Assembly (NCBI RefSeq): GCF_026153355.1
Contig: NZ_CP110636.1
Coordinates: 930,001 to 994,000, forward strand
Source: Streptomyces endophytica
GTDB taxonomy: Bacteria; Actinomycetota; Actinomycetes; Streptomycetales; Streptomycetaceae
Reading direction: 5' to 3'
Length of the DNA stretch: 64,000 nucleotides
Positions 18,937 to 28,624 of the stretch are shown here, piece by piece (positions within the stretch are counted from its first letter, which is position 1; every line of letters starts with the position of its first letter). Under the pieces are notes generated by a model that saw nothing but the letters and a program-made list of their open reading frames with translations, was not told the DNA's origin and did no database searches. The translations under genes and the position numbers were made by a program.

Positions 18937-18954
18937 TTGAATCGCTCGATCCAA
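18937..18954. promoter_or_regulatory. Probable TetR operator
   Basis: The 18-bp imperfect inverted repeat TTGAATCG-CT-CGATCCAA (one mismatched pair) lies 20 bp upstream of the TetR start. Overlapping it is CGATT-TG-AATCG. This suits autoregulation and possible control of the divergent RDD gene. Confidence 0.5.
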
Positions 18955-19010
18955 TATTGTCCGGCCGGCCCCTCCGGGCGGCTTGCCGTCCCCCGTCCCC
19001 GAGTGATCAC

Positions 19011-19580
19011 ATGCGCGGCATGAACGCACCCCCTCCCGTCCTCGCCAACCCGGGCCGGCGGCTGCTCGCCGTCGTGATCGACGTGGTGATCGCCGCCGTC
19101 GCACTGTCCGTCATATCGGCCGTCATCGGCGTGGTCGTCACCGTCGGCGGCTCGGCGGACAACTCGCCCTTCTACCTGACCCTGGTGGCGGCGGTGGCGA
19201 TGGTGTTCCTCTACTCACCGCTGCTGACGGCCACCTGCGGGGGCACGGTGGGCAAGCTGATCTGCGGCCTGACCGTCGTCCGGGTGGCCGACGGCCGCCG
19301 GCTGCCCTACGGGACGGCCCTGGCGCGGCACCTCGCGCACCTGGGGATGTGGGCGGTGCCGGTGCTCAGCCAGCTCGACGCGCTGTTCTGCCTCTGGGAC
19401 CGGCCGTACCGGCAGTGCCTGCACGACAAGGCCGTGGGCACCCTGGTCCTGCGCACCCGGGTGCCCGCCCCGGCGTTCCCGCCGCCGTACCCGCCCCCGG
19501 GCAACTACCCTCCGCCGGGCGGCTACCCGCCCCCGGCGCCCGTGCCGCCCGCGGCTACGAACCCGCCCGCGGGAAGCTGA
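19011..19580 (+). CDS. RDD family membrane protein
   Basis: The 189-residue protein has an RDD domain with NPGRRLLAVVIDVVIAAVALSVI, a second hydrophobic pair (FYLTLVAAVAMVFLYSPLL) and the TCGGTVGKLICGLTVVRVADGRRLPYGTALARHLAHL signature. It ends WDRPYRQCLHDKAVGTLVL plus a Pro-rich tail (repeated YPPPG-type units). RDD proteins are small membrane proteins, some proposed to be transporters. Its 3' end overlaps the stop region of the convergent OmpA-type gene by 26 bp. Confidence 0.85.
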   Translation: MRGMNAPPPVLANPGRRLLAVVIDVVIAAVALSVISAVIGVVVTVGGSADNSPFYLTLVAAVAMVFLYSPLLTATCGGTVGKLICGLTVVRVADGRRLPYGTALARHLAHLGMWAVPVLSQLDALFCLWDRPYRQCLHDKAVGTLVLRTRVPAPAFPPPYPPPGNYPPPGGYPPPAPVPPAATNPPAGS

Positions 19581-20192
19581 CCTCGACCCTGCGGTTCTTC
19601 TTGCGGCCTTCCTCGGTGCTGTTGTCCGCGATCGGGTACTGCTCCCCGTAGCCGCGGATCTGGAAGCCGACCTCCGAGCCCAGGTCCTTGGCCAGCTCCT
19701 CCTGGACGGCGGTGGCCCGCTTCTTGGACAGCACCAGGCCGTGGCTCGCCGAGCCGAGGTTGTCGGTGAACCCGAAGACCCGCAGGCTGGTGGCGTGCTG
19801 CTTCCTGACCTCGTCGGCGATGGCGCCGATCCGGGACAGCGCGTCCGAGCTCAGCTCGGCGCTGTCCTTCCCGAACAGCACCTCGGCCTGCAGCGCGAAC
19901 GTCACGTTGTCGTTGGTGTCCTGCCGCCGCTCCGAGCCGTCGTCGGTCTCCACGATCGACTTGATGTTGAGCACCTTGGCCGGCGCCAGCTTGGCCCCCT
20001 GCACCATCCGCAGATCGGGGTCGTGGGGGTCGATGCGGACCGGCGGGCTGGAGTCCTCGGTCACCCCCGGCGGATCGGCATGGGCGGGGGGTGCCGGCAG
20101 CGCGGCGGCCAGCAGCAGCGCGACGGCGGCCGGGACGGCGCCACGGGACGCCCGGCGCGAACGGGGGAAGCGGACACGGGGTTCACGGTCAT
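19555..20192 (-). CDS. OmpA-like C-terminal domain secreted protein (last gene of the Tad operon, frameshifted signal region)
   Basis: The C-terminal OmpA/MotB peptidoglycan-binding fold reads VLFGKDSAELSSDALSRIGAIADEVRKQH, RVFGFTDNLGSASHGLVLSKKRA and GYGEQYPIADNSTEEGRKKNRRVEVSF. It has a twin-arginine-rich signal-like start. ATG 20192 (MTVNP) is the natural start, 13 bp after the lipoprotein stop, but it runs into the mature frame only if one base is missing in the C run near 20178-20181. It probably anchors the pilus machinery to peptidoglycan. Confidence 0.82.
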
Positions 20193-20204
20193 CGGGCGGC
20201 CCGC

Positions 20205-20789
20205 TCAGTCCGTGATCTGCACGGTCGCCGGCGGCATGGTCGGCAACTGGAAGTCGACCTCGGTCACCTTGGCCGGCGGCGCCGGGAACTGCGCGAATAT
20301 CGGGCGGCTCGCGCCCGGCATCAGCCCGCTCAGGCCCGTCGTGCACAGGCACTCGCCGTTGGTGTCCCGCAGCACCAGATAGCGCTTCTTGCCCGCCTTG
20401 TCGACGAGGGTGGCGCCCGAGATGGACGAACGGGACCGCAGCTCCGTCTCGTTGGAGCGCCAGTCGATGGCGTTGAAGGCGCGGCTGCCGTGGTTGGTGA
20501 CCGTGCCGTTGACGGTGACGAAGCCCCCGGAGTCGCGGACCACGGAGTTCAGGGTGACCACGACGCCGTCCGGGCCCTTCATCTCGCCGATCACCTTGCT
20601 GGAGTCGGCCGCCGGGGTGCCGGGGCCGCCGTCCTTGGGCGTGCTGCTGCGGGCCGGCGGCTTCTTGTCGTCCGCCCGCGCGCCGCCGTCCCCGCCGCCA
20701 CCGCAGCCGGCCACGACGAGAGCCAGGCCGACAGCGCTCGCCATGGCGACCGCTCCCCTGGCGGCCTTCGTGGTGCGCCGAATGCTCAT
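20205..20789 (-). CDS. Lipoprotein of the Tad operon, function unknown
   Basis: The 194-residue protein has a lipoprotein signal (MSIRRTTKAARGAVAMASAVGLALVVAGC, lipobox LVVAGC) and a Gly/Asp-rich linker. A beta-rich domain follows (GVVVTLNSVVRDSGGFVTVNGTVTNHG), typical of DUF4352-like extracellular Ig-fold proteins. It lies between the TadG-like and OmpA genes on the same strand with short gaps (61 and 12 bp), so it is probably co-transcribed. A role in pilus assembly is inferred from context only. Confidence 0.8.
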   Translation of the reverse strand: MSIRRTTKAARGAVAMASAVGLALVVAGCGGGGDGGARADDKKPPARSSTPKDGGPGTPAADSSKVIGEMKGPDGVVVTLNSVVRDSGGFVTVNGTVTNHGSRAFNAIDWRSNETELRSRSSISGATLVDKAGKKRYLVLRDTNGECLCTTGLSGLMPGASRPIFAQFPAPPAKVTEVDFQLPTMPPATVQITD

Positions 20790-20850
20790 GGATGCGTTTC
20801 CTTCGATCGTCGGGTGCCCGGTGCGGGTCGGTGTGGTGGTCGGTGGGCGG

Positions 20851-21569
20851 TCAGTGGGCCAGCCGTACGGAGAAGAGGTCGGAGGCGTCGGGGAGGTGCG
20901 TCAGGTCGCCGGCGCCGAGGGTCCATTCCTTGCCGTCGCAGGTGATCGTGACGACAGCGGGCCCGGGGTCGTCCTTGCCGCCGCCCTTGCCCCCTCCCCC
21001 GTCCTTGCCGCCCTTGCCCCCTTGCCGTCCTTGCCGTCCTTGCCGCCCTTGCCGCCGTCGTCGCTCCCGGCCGGTGCGGGGGCGCAGCGCGGGCCGACCA
21101 CCGAGGTCGCCTCGGCCGACGCGTGTTTGCCCGCGGTGCCGGGGATGACCGAAGCCCCCACGGTGTTCCGGGTCCGGACGGTCACCGCGAACGAGGTCGG
21201 CCAGGAGTCCGGAACGCAGCCGGAGACCTCGGCGTCGTTGCGTCCGGCGAACCAGTCGGCGTTCTCGCAGGCCGCATCGGAGGGGACACCGCGCCCGCTC
21301 AGCAGGTCCTCCCAGGCGGCCTGGTCGCTCTCGTAACTGCCGTCGCGGACGCCGTCGAGCACGCCCTTGGCCAGCAGGTCGCGGTACTTCTGCCCGGCGG
21401 CGAGCGCGGCCGCGTCGGCGGCGGTCTGGGCACCGTTGCGGGTGGCCGCCGCCTGCCCGACGGCGAAGAAGGCGAGCGCGAGGAAGAGCAGGCCCGCGAC
21501 CGCCACGAGGTAGAGCGGGAAGGCCTGCCCGGCGTCACGCGCGCCGCGGCGCGGTTCGGCGACCGTCAT
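20851..21569 (-). CDS. TadG/TadE-like pilus-associated protein (frameshifted)
   Basis: One N-terminal membrane helix follows DAGQAFPLYLVAVAGLLFLALAFFAVGQAAATRNGAQTAADAAALAAG, the hallmark of TadG-like (DUF4244/RsaE-type) proteins. An extracellular region with paired cysteines and a Gly/Lys/Asp repeat linker (GGKGGKDGKDGK) follows. In that low-complexity linker, near 21016-21025, the frame breaks. The other frame continues GPAVVTITCDGKEWTLGAGDL and ends SVRLAH at 20851. The linker makes both real slippage and consensus error plausible. Confidence 0.78.
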
Positions 21570-21589
21570 GGCGGTGGCGGCCCGGTGCC

Positions 21590-21754
21590 CTAGATGCCGA
21601 CGACGTCGGAGATCTTGTTGGCGATGGCGTTGGCGATCTGGCTGCCGAAGTCCGTGGTCGACAGGACCAGGACGATCGCCACGACCACCGCGATGATGCC
21701 GAGGTACTCGATCGAGGTCTGTCCCCGGTCGTTCCCCAAAAACCGCTTCGCCAT
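21590..21754 (-). CDS. flp: Flp-type pilin
   Basis: The 54-residue protein MAKRFLGNDRGQTSIEYLG has a positively charged leader, a Gly-Gln/Thr cleavage region and conserved Glu/Tyr at +5/+6 of the mature form. A single hydrophobic helix (IIAVVVAIVLVLS) and a short tail follow. This is the Flp/Fap pilin pattern, and cleavage by the A24 prepilin peptidase is expected. ATG 21754 follows GGAGGGG; it is the major subunit gene of the operon and is preceded by a 450-bp non-coding region likely to hold its own promoter. Confidence 0.92.
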   Translation of the reverse strand: MAKRFLGNDRGQTSIEYLGIIAVVVAIVLVLSTTDFGSQIANAIANKISDVVGI

Positions 21755-22202
21755 CGTCTTCCCCTCCATGGGCGGCCGCACCGCTCTGGTCCGGCTGGTC
21801 TGCCCCCGTGGTGTCGGCGCGGTCGGCCGCGCTCATGACACCAGAAAAGTACGCCGGAACGGTGTTCCCCGGACAGGGATTCCGTACCCAATCCTCTTTC
21901 GGGGACACGGGCGGAAGATACAACGGCGCGTTTCGGCCAGTGCTGCGCACCTCGTCCACCCCCGCTCCCCCTCCGGACCGCGTCCCTGCGCCGATGCCCA
22001 TGCGGACCGGCCGGCCTCCCCGCGTCCGAGCACGGTGGTGACCGCCGGTCCACCCACTGTGACACAACTCGTTGCTGTTGCGAAGGCGTTGACGGGAAAG
22101 CGGGCGGTGCACCGTACGCATCCGGCCGGGCCCGGCACGGAACCCCGGCGACCGCCGTGCGCCCGGCCCACCCACTCCCCGCGGCACCGCGCGGGCGCGC
22201 CC
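21755..22202 (-). promoter_or_regulatory. Non-coding region upstream of flp
   Basis: This is the longest gap in the Tad operon and is relatively AT-rich around 21840-21930. It probably carries a separate promoter and long leader for the highly expressed pilin. I could not fix -35/-10 boxes. No alternative gene with convincing codon use was seen. Confidence 0.4.
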
Positions 22203-23096
22203 TCACTCTCCCATCAGCGAGCCGAAGTTGGTGCCCGAGCCGAGGAAGAAACCCGCGATGAGCAGGATCATCGTCGCCGGAACCATGAACGTGGTGACGA
22301 CCATGGTGGCCTTGGGAACGGCCCGGGCAGCGCGCCGGCGGGCGTTCTGGGCGTCGGTCCGGCGCATGTCGTTGGCGATCTGGATGAGGGTGTCGACGAT
22401 GGGCGAGCCGAGCTCCTCACCCTGCTGGAGGGCGGTGACGAACTGGGCGACCTGTTCCGAGTCGTTGCGTTTGCGCAGTTCCTCGAAGGCGGCCCGGCGG
22501 CTGACCCCCATGTCCATCTGCCGCAGGGTGATCCGGAGTTCATCGGCCCACGGTCCTTCGTATTTGTCCGCGACCCGGTCGAGTGCCTGGCGGAAACTCA
22601 GCCCGGCGCTCACGACGACCGCGAGCACGTCCAGGAAGTCCGGCAGGGTCCGCTCGATCGTGTCCTTGCGCTGGCGGATCGCGGCCCAGATGCCGACCTC
22701 GTTCCAGAAGAGGCCGAAGAGCACCATCAGGACGCCGAGAACCGGCTGACCGCGCAGGAACATCACCAGCGCGCCGGTGAAGCCGAGGGCGCCGTAGACG
22801 GCCCGGCGGGCGGCGTAGCGGTCGACGGTGAGGCCGCCCGGGTTGCCCGCCAGGTCGATCCGGCGGCGGATGCGGGCGGTGCGCTTGTCGCCCATCAGGC
22901 GCAGGACGAGCGGGGCGTAGCGCATGCCGAGGCGGTCCACGGCCGAGCCGACGGCCGTCGTCCGGGTCGCGCCGACCTCCAGGGAAAGCGCCAGATCGGG
23001 CGGCAGCCGGGCCTCGCGGCGGTAGAGGGCCACACCGCAGCAGATGCCGACGACCGAGAGGGCGAAGGCCGCGGCCAGCAGAATTCCGATTCCCAT
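22203..23096 (-). CDS. tadC: Type II secretion F-domain protein, TadC-like
   Basis: This 297-residue inner-membrane platform protein has an N-terminal helix, a paired helix region (LVMFLRGQPVLGVLMVLFGLFWNE), and the T2SSF cytoplasmic domain (TLPDFLDVLAVVVSAGLSFRQALDRVADKYEGPWADELR). It ends in a C-terminal helix (VVTTFMVPATMILLIAGFFLG). It works with TadB and the TadA ATPase to assemble Flp pili. ATG 23096 is 20 bp after the tadB stop. Confidence 0.9.
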   Translation of the reverse strand: MGIGILLAAAFALSVVGICCGVALYRREARLPPDLALSLEVGATRTTAVGSAVDRLGMRYAPLVLRLMGDKRTARIRRRIDLAGNPGGLTVDRYAARRAVYGALGFTGALVMFLRGQPVLGVLMVLFGLFWNEVGIWAAIRQRKDTIERTLPDFLDVLAVVVSAGLSFRQALDRVADKYEGPWADELRITLRQMDMGVSRRAAFEELRKRNDSEQVAQFVTALQQGEELGSPIVDTLIQIANDMRRTDAQNARRRAARAVPKATMVVTTFMVPATMILLIAGFFLGSGTNFGSLMGE

Positions 23097-23115
23097 CCGG
23101 TTTCCCCTCCGGTCC

Positions 23116-24103
23116 TCAGACGTCGATCTTGGACAGTCGGCGGATGAAGAAGAAGCCCAGCCCGTAGAGGACGAAGGCGACGACGACCGCGAGCTGGCCG
23201 AGGAAGGAGGACGTCATGCGGTCGATGGCGCCGGGGGCGATGCGGTTCATCAGCAGCAGGGTGCCGACGCCGAGCAGCGGGACGACGTAGGCGGTGACGG
23301 TGACCTGGGAGAGCTGGGTGCGGACCTCGCGACGGGTCTCCTTGCGCTCCTCCAGCGTCGTGGTGAGGTTGCGCAGCGAGCCGACGACGGTGCCGCCGGC
23401 GCGGTTCGACAGGACGAGGGTGGTGACGAGGACCACCAGCTCGCGGGAGGGCAGGCGTTCGGCGAGTTCGCCCAGGGCCTCGTCGATGGAGTGGCCGACG
23501 GCGAGCTTCGCCGCCACCTTGGCCAGTTCCTCGCCGGCCGGGGCCTCCAGTTCCTCGGCGGCCATCCCCAGGGCCGTGCGCAGCGCCAGTCCGGCCTGGG
23601 TGGCGTTGGCCAGGATCCGGGAGAGTTCGGGGAGTTGGTTGATGAACTTCTCGATGCGTTTCTGGCGCTGCCAGTTGAGGAACGCGAACGCCGCCCAGAC
23701 GGCGACCAGCGCGGCGATCGGCCCGAAGAAGGGCGCCAGGACGGCATGGGCGACCAGCCACAGGGCGACGACCGCGACGAGCATGCCGACGAAGAACTCG
23801 CCGGGGGTGACGTCCAGGCCGGTGGCGGCCAGCCGGAGTTCCAGACGGCGGCCGAAGCGGGTGCCGCGCAGGGCGCGGTCCACGGACGGGAAGCGGCGGC
23901 GCTTCCCGGTCGCCGGCAGCCCGTGCTCGTCGGCCAGGCGGTCGACGACGGCCTGGCGCTGGGCCCGCCCGGTCGCGAAGGTGCGGACGCCGGCGACGGC
24001 GAGCACCGCGCACAGCAGCGTGGCCCGATGGTGAGCTGGACGAGGGGTGCGTGGAGGCCGTGTCCAGCCCCCCGGCGGCAGTGGTCAGGGCCCAGCCGGT
24101 CAT
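23116..24103 (-). CDS. tadB: Type II secretion F-domain protein, TadB-like (frameshifted at N terminus)
   Basis: The platform protein has helices AVVALWLVAHAVLAPFFGPIAALVAVWAAFAFLNW, the T2SSF domain (LPELSRILANATQAGLALRTALGMAAEEL, VVGSLRNLTTTLEERKETRREVRTQLSQ) and C-terminal helices. ATG 24103 overlaps the tadA stop (ATGA). Two single-base losses, in the G6 run near 24070-24076 and near 24019-24023, are needed to join MTGWALTTAAGG to GHGLHAPLVQLTIGATLLCAVLAVAGV. The rest, from 24006 on, is intact. Confidence 0.85.
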
Positions 24104-25439
24104 GAGGTGGCCTTCCGGTGGCGAGTTGGTCGTCGGTGGCCGCCACCCCGAAGGCGGGCGGGGTGGGCTCGCTCGCCATGAAGAGGCGTTCGGCCACCCG
24201 TCGGGGCAGCGGGAAGTAGCGGAAGCGGCCGTGCACGATCCGGTCGGCGCCCATCGGTTCGGCGTCGAACCGGCAGACCGTCGCGATCCGGTAGTCCTCG
24301 TGGCCGCGCGAGTCGAGGATGGCGATCTCGCTGATCCGGCGGGAGCCGTCGGCGTGCCGGGTGAGCTGGACGATGCAGTCGACGGCGCTGTTGATCTGGT
24401 CCCGCAGCGCCTCGAAGGGGATCTTGACGTCCGACATGGAGGCCAGCGTCTGCAGCCGCATCAGGGCGTCCTCGGCGCTGTTGGCGTGCACGGTGGCGAG
24501 CGAGCCGTCGTGGCCGGTGGACATCGCCTGGAGCATGTCGAGGGTCTCCCCGCCGCGCACCTCACCGACGATGATGCGGTCGGGGCGCATGCGCAGGGAG
24601 TTGCGTACGAGGTCGCGGATGGTGATCCGGCCCTTGCCCTCCACGTTGGGCGGCCGGGCCTCCAGCCGGATGACGTGGGTCTGCTGGAGCTGGAGTTCGG
24701 CGGCGTCCTCGACGGTGATGATCCGCTCGCCCTCCGGGATGAGGCCGGACAGGGCGTTGAGCAGGGTGGTCTTGCCGGCACCGGTGGCACCGGAGACCAC
24801 CACGTTGAACTTGGCGCGCACCAGCCCGGCCAGCAGCATCAGCATCTGCTCGTCGAGCGTGCCCCTGCCGATGAGTTCGGCGAGGGTGTAGGCGCGCGGG
24901 AAGCGGCGGATGGTGAGCGTGGCGCCGTTCAGGGCGAGCGGCGGGATGATGACGTTGACGCGCTCCCCGGAGGGGAGGCGGGCGTCGACCATCGGATTGG
25001 ACTCGTCGACGCGGCGGTTGACGGTGGAGACGATCCGCTCGATGGTCTGCATCAGCTGTTCGTGCGAGGCGAAGCGGACCGGGACGAGTTCGACCCGGCC
25101 GGCGCGTTCGACGTAGACCTGGTCGGGCCCGTTGACCATGATCTCGGTGATCGAGGCGTCTTCCAGCAGCGGCTCCAGCACACCCAGGCCCAGCGCCTCG
25201 TCGACCACCCGGCGGATCAGCTGGGCGCGTTCGGCGGTGGAGAGCACCGGGCCCTCGCGGCTGATGATGTGGCCGAGGACGCGCTCCAGCCGGGACCGGC
25301 GCTCGGCCGCGGCCAGCGACGACATCTCGGCGAGGTCGATCTCCTCCAGCAGCTTGGCGCGGTAGGTGGCGACCAGGTGGCTGTCGTGGCGCGGCTCGCC
25401 GGCCGGCTCGGGCGCGACGATCCGGGCTTTCAGGCTCAT
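24100..25439 (-). CDS. tadA: TadA/CpaF family secretion ATPase
   Basis: This ATPase powers Flp pilus assembly. It has an N-terminal helical domain (VVDEALGLGVLEPLLEDASITEIMVNG), Walker A VVSGATGAGKTTLLNAL, Asp box ERIITVEDAAELQL, Walker B DRIIVGEVRGGETLDMLQAMSTGHDGSLATVHAN and an Arg/His-box region. ATG 25439 follows AAGGAG and overlaps the previous gene's stop (TGA 25436-25438). A base appears missing in the last codons near 24108; otherwise the frame would run on through tadB. With correction the stop is at 24100-24102. Confidence 0.92.
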
Positions 25440-25942
25440 CGCGGGGTGCTCCTTCGTACGTGCTCGCGGCCGCGCCCTGCGCGCCGGCGTCGGGGGCGGG
25501 GCATGGTGGCGCTGCGGCTGGCGGAGCCGAAGTCGTCGACGCCGGGGATGATCGAGGGGATCGTGACCCGGGCCGTGGCGCTGACCTCGTCGCCGCCCTC
25601 GCTGACCGAGATCGTCGCGCGGTCGGCGACCCAGCCGCTCATCGCGGCCCGGCCGGCGGACCGCGGATCGGTCTCGCGGTCGGCCCGGTCCATCGAGGCG
25701 GTACGGGCCGCGGCGCGCGCGCCGGTGCCGGCCTGCTGGACGGTGTAGGCCGCCAGGCCGAGCTGGACCACGGCCAGCGCGACGATCAGCAGGATCGGCA
25801 GGAAGCCGAGGAACTCGATGGAGGCCTGCCCGCGGTCGCGGCCGGGGCGGCCGCCGGGCGGGACCGCGCGGACTGCGGAACCCTCCCGGGCCCCGGCGGC
25901 ACGGCGACGGGACATGGCTCCGGGGCGGCACACCGTCCTCAT
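25436..25942 (-). CDS. TadE-like pseudopilin (second copy)
   Basis: The 168-residue protein has an Arg-rich cytoplasmic start, GRDRGQASIEFLGFLPILLIVALAVVQLGLAAYTVQQAGTGARAAART (TadE motif with Glu at +5 of the predicted cleavage site), then an extracellular beta-rich part ending IPGVDDFG and a basic tail. TadE proteins are minor pseudopilins. ATG 25942 follows GGAGGA and overlaps the previous stop; the 3' end overlaps the tadA start, showing tight translational coupling. Confidence 0.85.
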   Translation of the reverse strand: MRTVCRPGAMSRRRAAGAREGSAVRAVPPGGRPGRDRGQASIEFLGFLPILLIVALAVVQLGLAAYTVQQAGTGARAAARTASMDRADRETDPRSAGRAAMSGWVADRATISVSEGGDEVSATARVTIPSIIPGVDDFGSASRSATMPRPRRRRAGRGREHVRRSTPR

Positions 25943-26321
25943 CGGCTGTCCTCCTTCGCGGCGCCGGCCGAGCCGGTGATGTGCCCCGGGAAGCTGGCCA
26001 CGCCGGGGAAGAGCACCGGGACACTGATCCGGACGGTGGCCTTCCACAGGCCGGCCTCGGTGGTGCAGGAGGCCGAGGAGCCCGCCTGCCAGGCGGGCGG
26101 CAGCTGGTCCTCAGCGGCGGTGCGGCAGGCGCCGGCGCCGCCGTCCGGGTGGCGGTGGCCGCCCGCGCGCCCCGGTCGGCGGCGTGCGCGGCGAGCGAGT
26201 AGGCGTACCCGACCAGCACGAACTGCCAGAGCAGCACGAGGACCACCAGGATCAGCGGCAGCAGTCCCAGGAACTCCACGGAGACCTGTCCGCGGTCGTC
26301 GCCGCCCAGCGGGCGCCGCAC
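25939..26321 (-). CDS. TadE-like pseudopilin (first copy, frameshifted)
   Basis: GTG 26321 starts RRPLGGDDRGQVSVEFLGLLPLILVVLVLLWQFVLVGYAYSLAAHAADRGARA, a clear TadE membrane segment. Near 26125-26135 one base seems lost in a GCG-rich stretch. The other frame continues GACRTAAEDQLPPAWQAGSSASCTTEAGLWKATVRISVPVLFPG and stops at 25939, overlapping the next ATG. With correction the protein is about 127 residues with a pair of cysteines outside the membrane. Confidence 0.8.
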
Positions 26322-26324
26322 CGC

Positions 26325-27761
26325 TCAGCCCTCCTCGTACGGCCGGCCGGGTCGAACGGCCCGGGCCCGCCGGCCGCCGTCGCCTGCCCCCGCCGGACGC
26401 CGAACCGCCCGGCACCCGACCCCGATCCCGACCCGGCGCGGGCCCCGGAGGCCGTACCCGGACCCGTCCCGGAACCGGAAGCCGCCCCCGTCGTGAGCGC
26501 CTTGCGCTTGCGCCCCGTCAGCGACGGGCGCGCCCGGTGGCTGCCCCGGCCCTGCCGCGCGGCCGGTGACTCGACCAGCCCCAGCTCAGCGGCGAGCGCC
26601 CAGAGCGCCTGCTTGACCGTCGACCGGGCGTCCAGGTCCTGCATCCGGCCGGCGTCCACACACGGCTGGAGTTCCTTGTACGCCGCCGGGACGTGGGCCC
26701 GGGCCGTCCGGGTGCCGGTGGCCTTGGCGACCACCGGCGGCTGGATCTCGGTGCTGCGGGTGAGCCGGTTGACGACCGTGGTGGTGTCCTCGGCCTTGCG
26801 GATCTGCAGCCGGTCCCACAGCCGTACCTGCCGCTTGGCGGCCCGTACGGCCACCACGTCCGGGTGGTCACGAGCAGGGCGACGTCGGCGAGTTCGACGG
26901 CCGCGGCGTTCGCCGACTGCATCTGGGAGCCGCAGTCGACCACCACGACCTCGTAGCGGGAGCGCAGTGCGCCGAGGATCTGCCGGGCCGCCCGGTCGTC
27001 GACCTCCTCGCCGCGCTCACCCTCCTCCGGCGCCAGCAGCAGTGCCAGCCCGGTGTGGTGGTCGTGCACCGCGTCCTGCAGGACCCGTACGGACAGGTCC
27101 TGGATGCCGGCCAGGTCGACGATCGAGCGGCGGAACTGGACGTCCAGGTAGGAGGCGACGTCCCCGGACTGCAGGTCGAGGTCGACCAGCGCGACGCTGC
27201 GGCCCGCGGCCCGGGCGGCCAGCGCCAGTTGGACGGCGGCGACGGTGGTGCCGACCCCGCCCTTGGCGCCGGTCACGGTCACCAGCCGGCCGGCCGGGCC
27301 GGGCCGCGCCTCCGGGTTTCCCCCCAGGTGCACCCGTACGCCGGCGGCCCACTGGGCGGCGGCCTGTACCCGGGCGGCCAACTCGTCGTAGCCGAGCGGC
27401 AGTCCGACGATGCCCCGGGCGCCGGCGTCCATCGCCGCGGAGAACAGCGCGGGCCCGGCGTCGGTGGTGATCAGGACGACGCCGACGGCGGGGAAGCGGA
27501 GCGCGATCTCCCGGATCAGTTCCAGCGCCGGTGTCGGCCCGATCCGCTCGTGGACCAGGACGACCTCGGGCAGCGCCTCGACGGCGGGGCCCGGACCGGT
27601 GTCCGCGGCGGGGTGTGCCGCGGCCCCGGCCAGGGCGTCGAGCAGTGCGGTGCCGTCGGCGACCGCGGGCGCCGGTTCGGCGTCCGGCAGCTGGTTGAGC
27701 AGCGAGGTCACCGCGCGGCGGCGTCCGGGTCGCCGATCGCCGGAAGGATACGGATGGTCAC
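26325..27761 (-). CDS. CpaE/TadZ-like MinD/ParA-family ATPase (frameshifted)
   Basis: The N-terminal receiver-like domain (VTIRILPAIGDPDAAAR, PEVVLVHERIG, VGVVLITTDAGPALFSAAMDAGARG) is followed by a MinD-type ATPase domain with deviant Walker A TGAKGGVGTTVAAVQLALAA and VALVDLDLQSGDVASYL. A Gly/Ser-rich, basic tail ends it. It localises the Tad machinery. GTG 27761 follows a perfect CGGAGG. Three single-base losses (near 27713, 26866 and 26341) interrupt the frame. Between them the match to the family is continuous. Confidence 0.85.
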
Positions 27762-27774
27762 CTGGGCCTCCGGG

Positions 27775-28493
27775 TCACTTGTCGCCGTCGAGGGTGTAGG
27801 TGCGCTGGCTCGGCGGGATGGTGGCCTCGCTGCCGGGCGCGAGCAGCGCCAGCCGTACGTGGGAGGCGAACGACTCGGCGTACGCGACCCGCTGGCGTCC
27901 TGGGTGTTGAGCGCGAAGGTGATCGGCACGGCCTCGCCGGCCTGCCGGTTGGCCGCGTTCGTGTCGCCGGGGTCCTTGGCCTCCAGGGGCGTCAGCTTGC
28001 CGACGTCGATGACCTGGGCGCCGGCCACGATGACCTTGGAGACCGGCTTGTCCTCGGGGCGCTTGCCCTCGAAGGTGGCGTAGATGTTCACCCGGGCACC
28101 GGGGTTGATCTTGCCGGCCACACCGGTCGCGGCGTCGATCATGATGGCGATCTCCTGCTGCCCGGCCTTCAGCGCCGGCCGCTCGACGATCATGTCGTCC
28201 TGGAGCAGCGACCCCTTCTTCAGCGGGGTCACCGCGATCTTGCCGCTGACCTGGTCCAGATCGGTCACGGCGGTGGGCGGCAGCCAGCGCTGCGGCATCT
28301 TCACCTTCTCGAACTGCCCCGGATCCAGCGCTTTATAGGCCGCGACGTCCGTCTTCAGCCGGTACGCGGTCTTCTCGGGACCGACCTTGGACTCGACGTT
28401 CCTGATCACCGACAGCACGCCGACGAACGCGCCGACCGCACAGAGAACCGACAGGAGCAGCAGGATCACTCCGCGGCGCTGGCGTGAGTTCAT
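27775..28493 (-). CDS. CpaB/RcpC-like SAF-domain pilus assembly protein (frameshifted near C terminus)
   Basis: The N-terminal anchor MNSRQRRGVILLLLSVLCAVGAFVGVLSVI is followed by a SAF domain (VSGKIAVTPLKKGSLLQDDMIVE) and an RcpC domain (AIMIDAATGVAGKINPGARVNIYATFEG). A base is missing near 27895-27900. Correction gives QRVAYAESFASHVRLALLAPGSEATIPP and a stop at 27775, 13 bp before the cpaE GTG. It belongs to the pilus assembly complex on the outer face of the membrane. Confidence 0.85.
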
Positions 28494-28624
28494 GGGGGAG
28501 GGACCTCGATCGGGACGGGGGCGGGGCGCGGGGCGGTCAGGTCGGCGGCGGTGGTTCGGTGGGGCGGTCGGCCGGTGGGCCGGTGCGGCGGGGGCGGTTC
28601 GGGGTGGCCGGCTCGGTCGGGGTG

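Noticed and set aside
23250..26321. A single 1023-residue protein running from the first TadE-like gene through TadA into TadB
   Set aside because: It arises because frame losses remove stops. TadE, TadA and TadB motifs belong to separate, ATGA-coupled genes.
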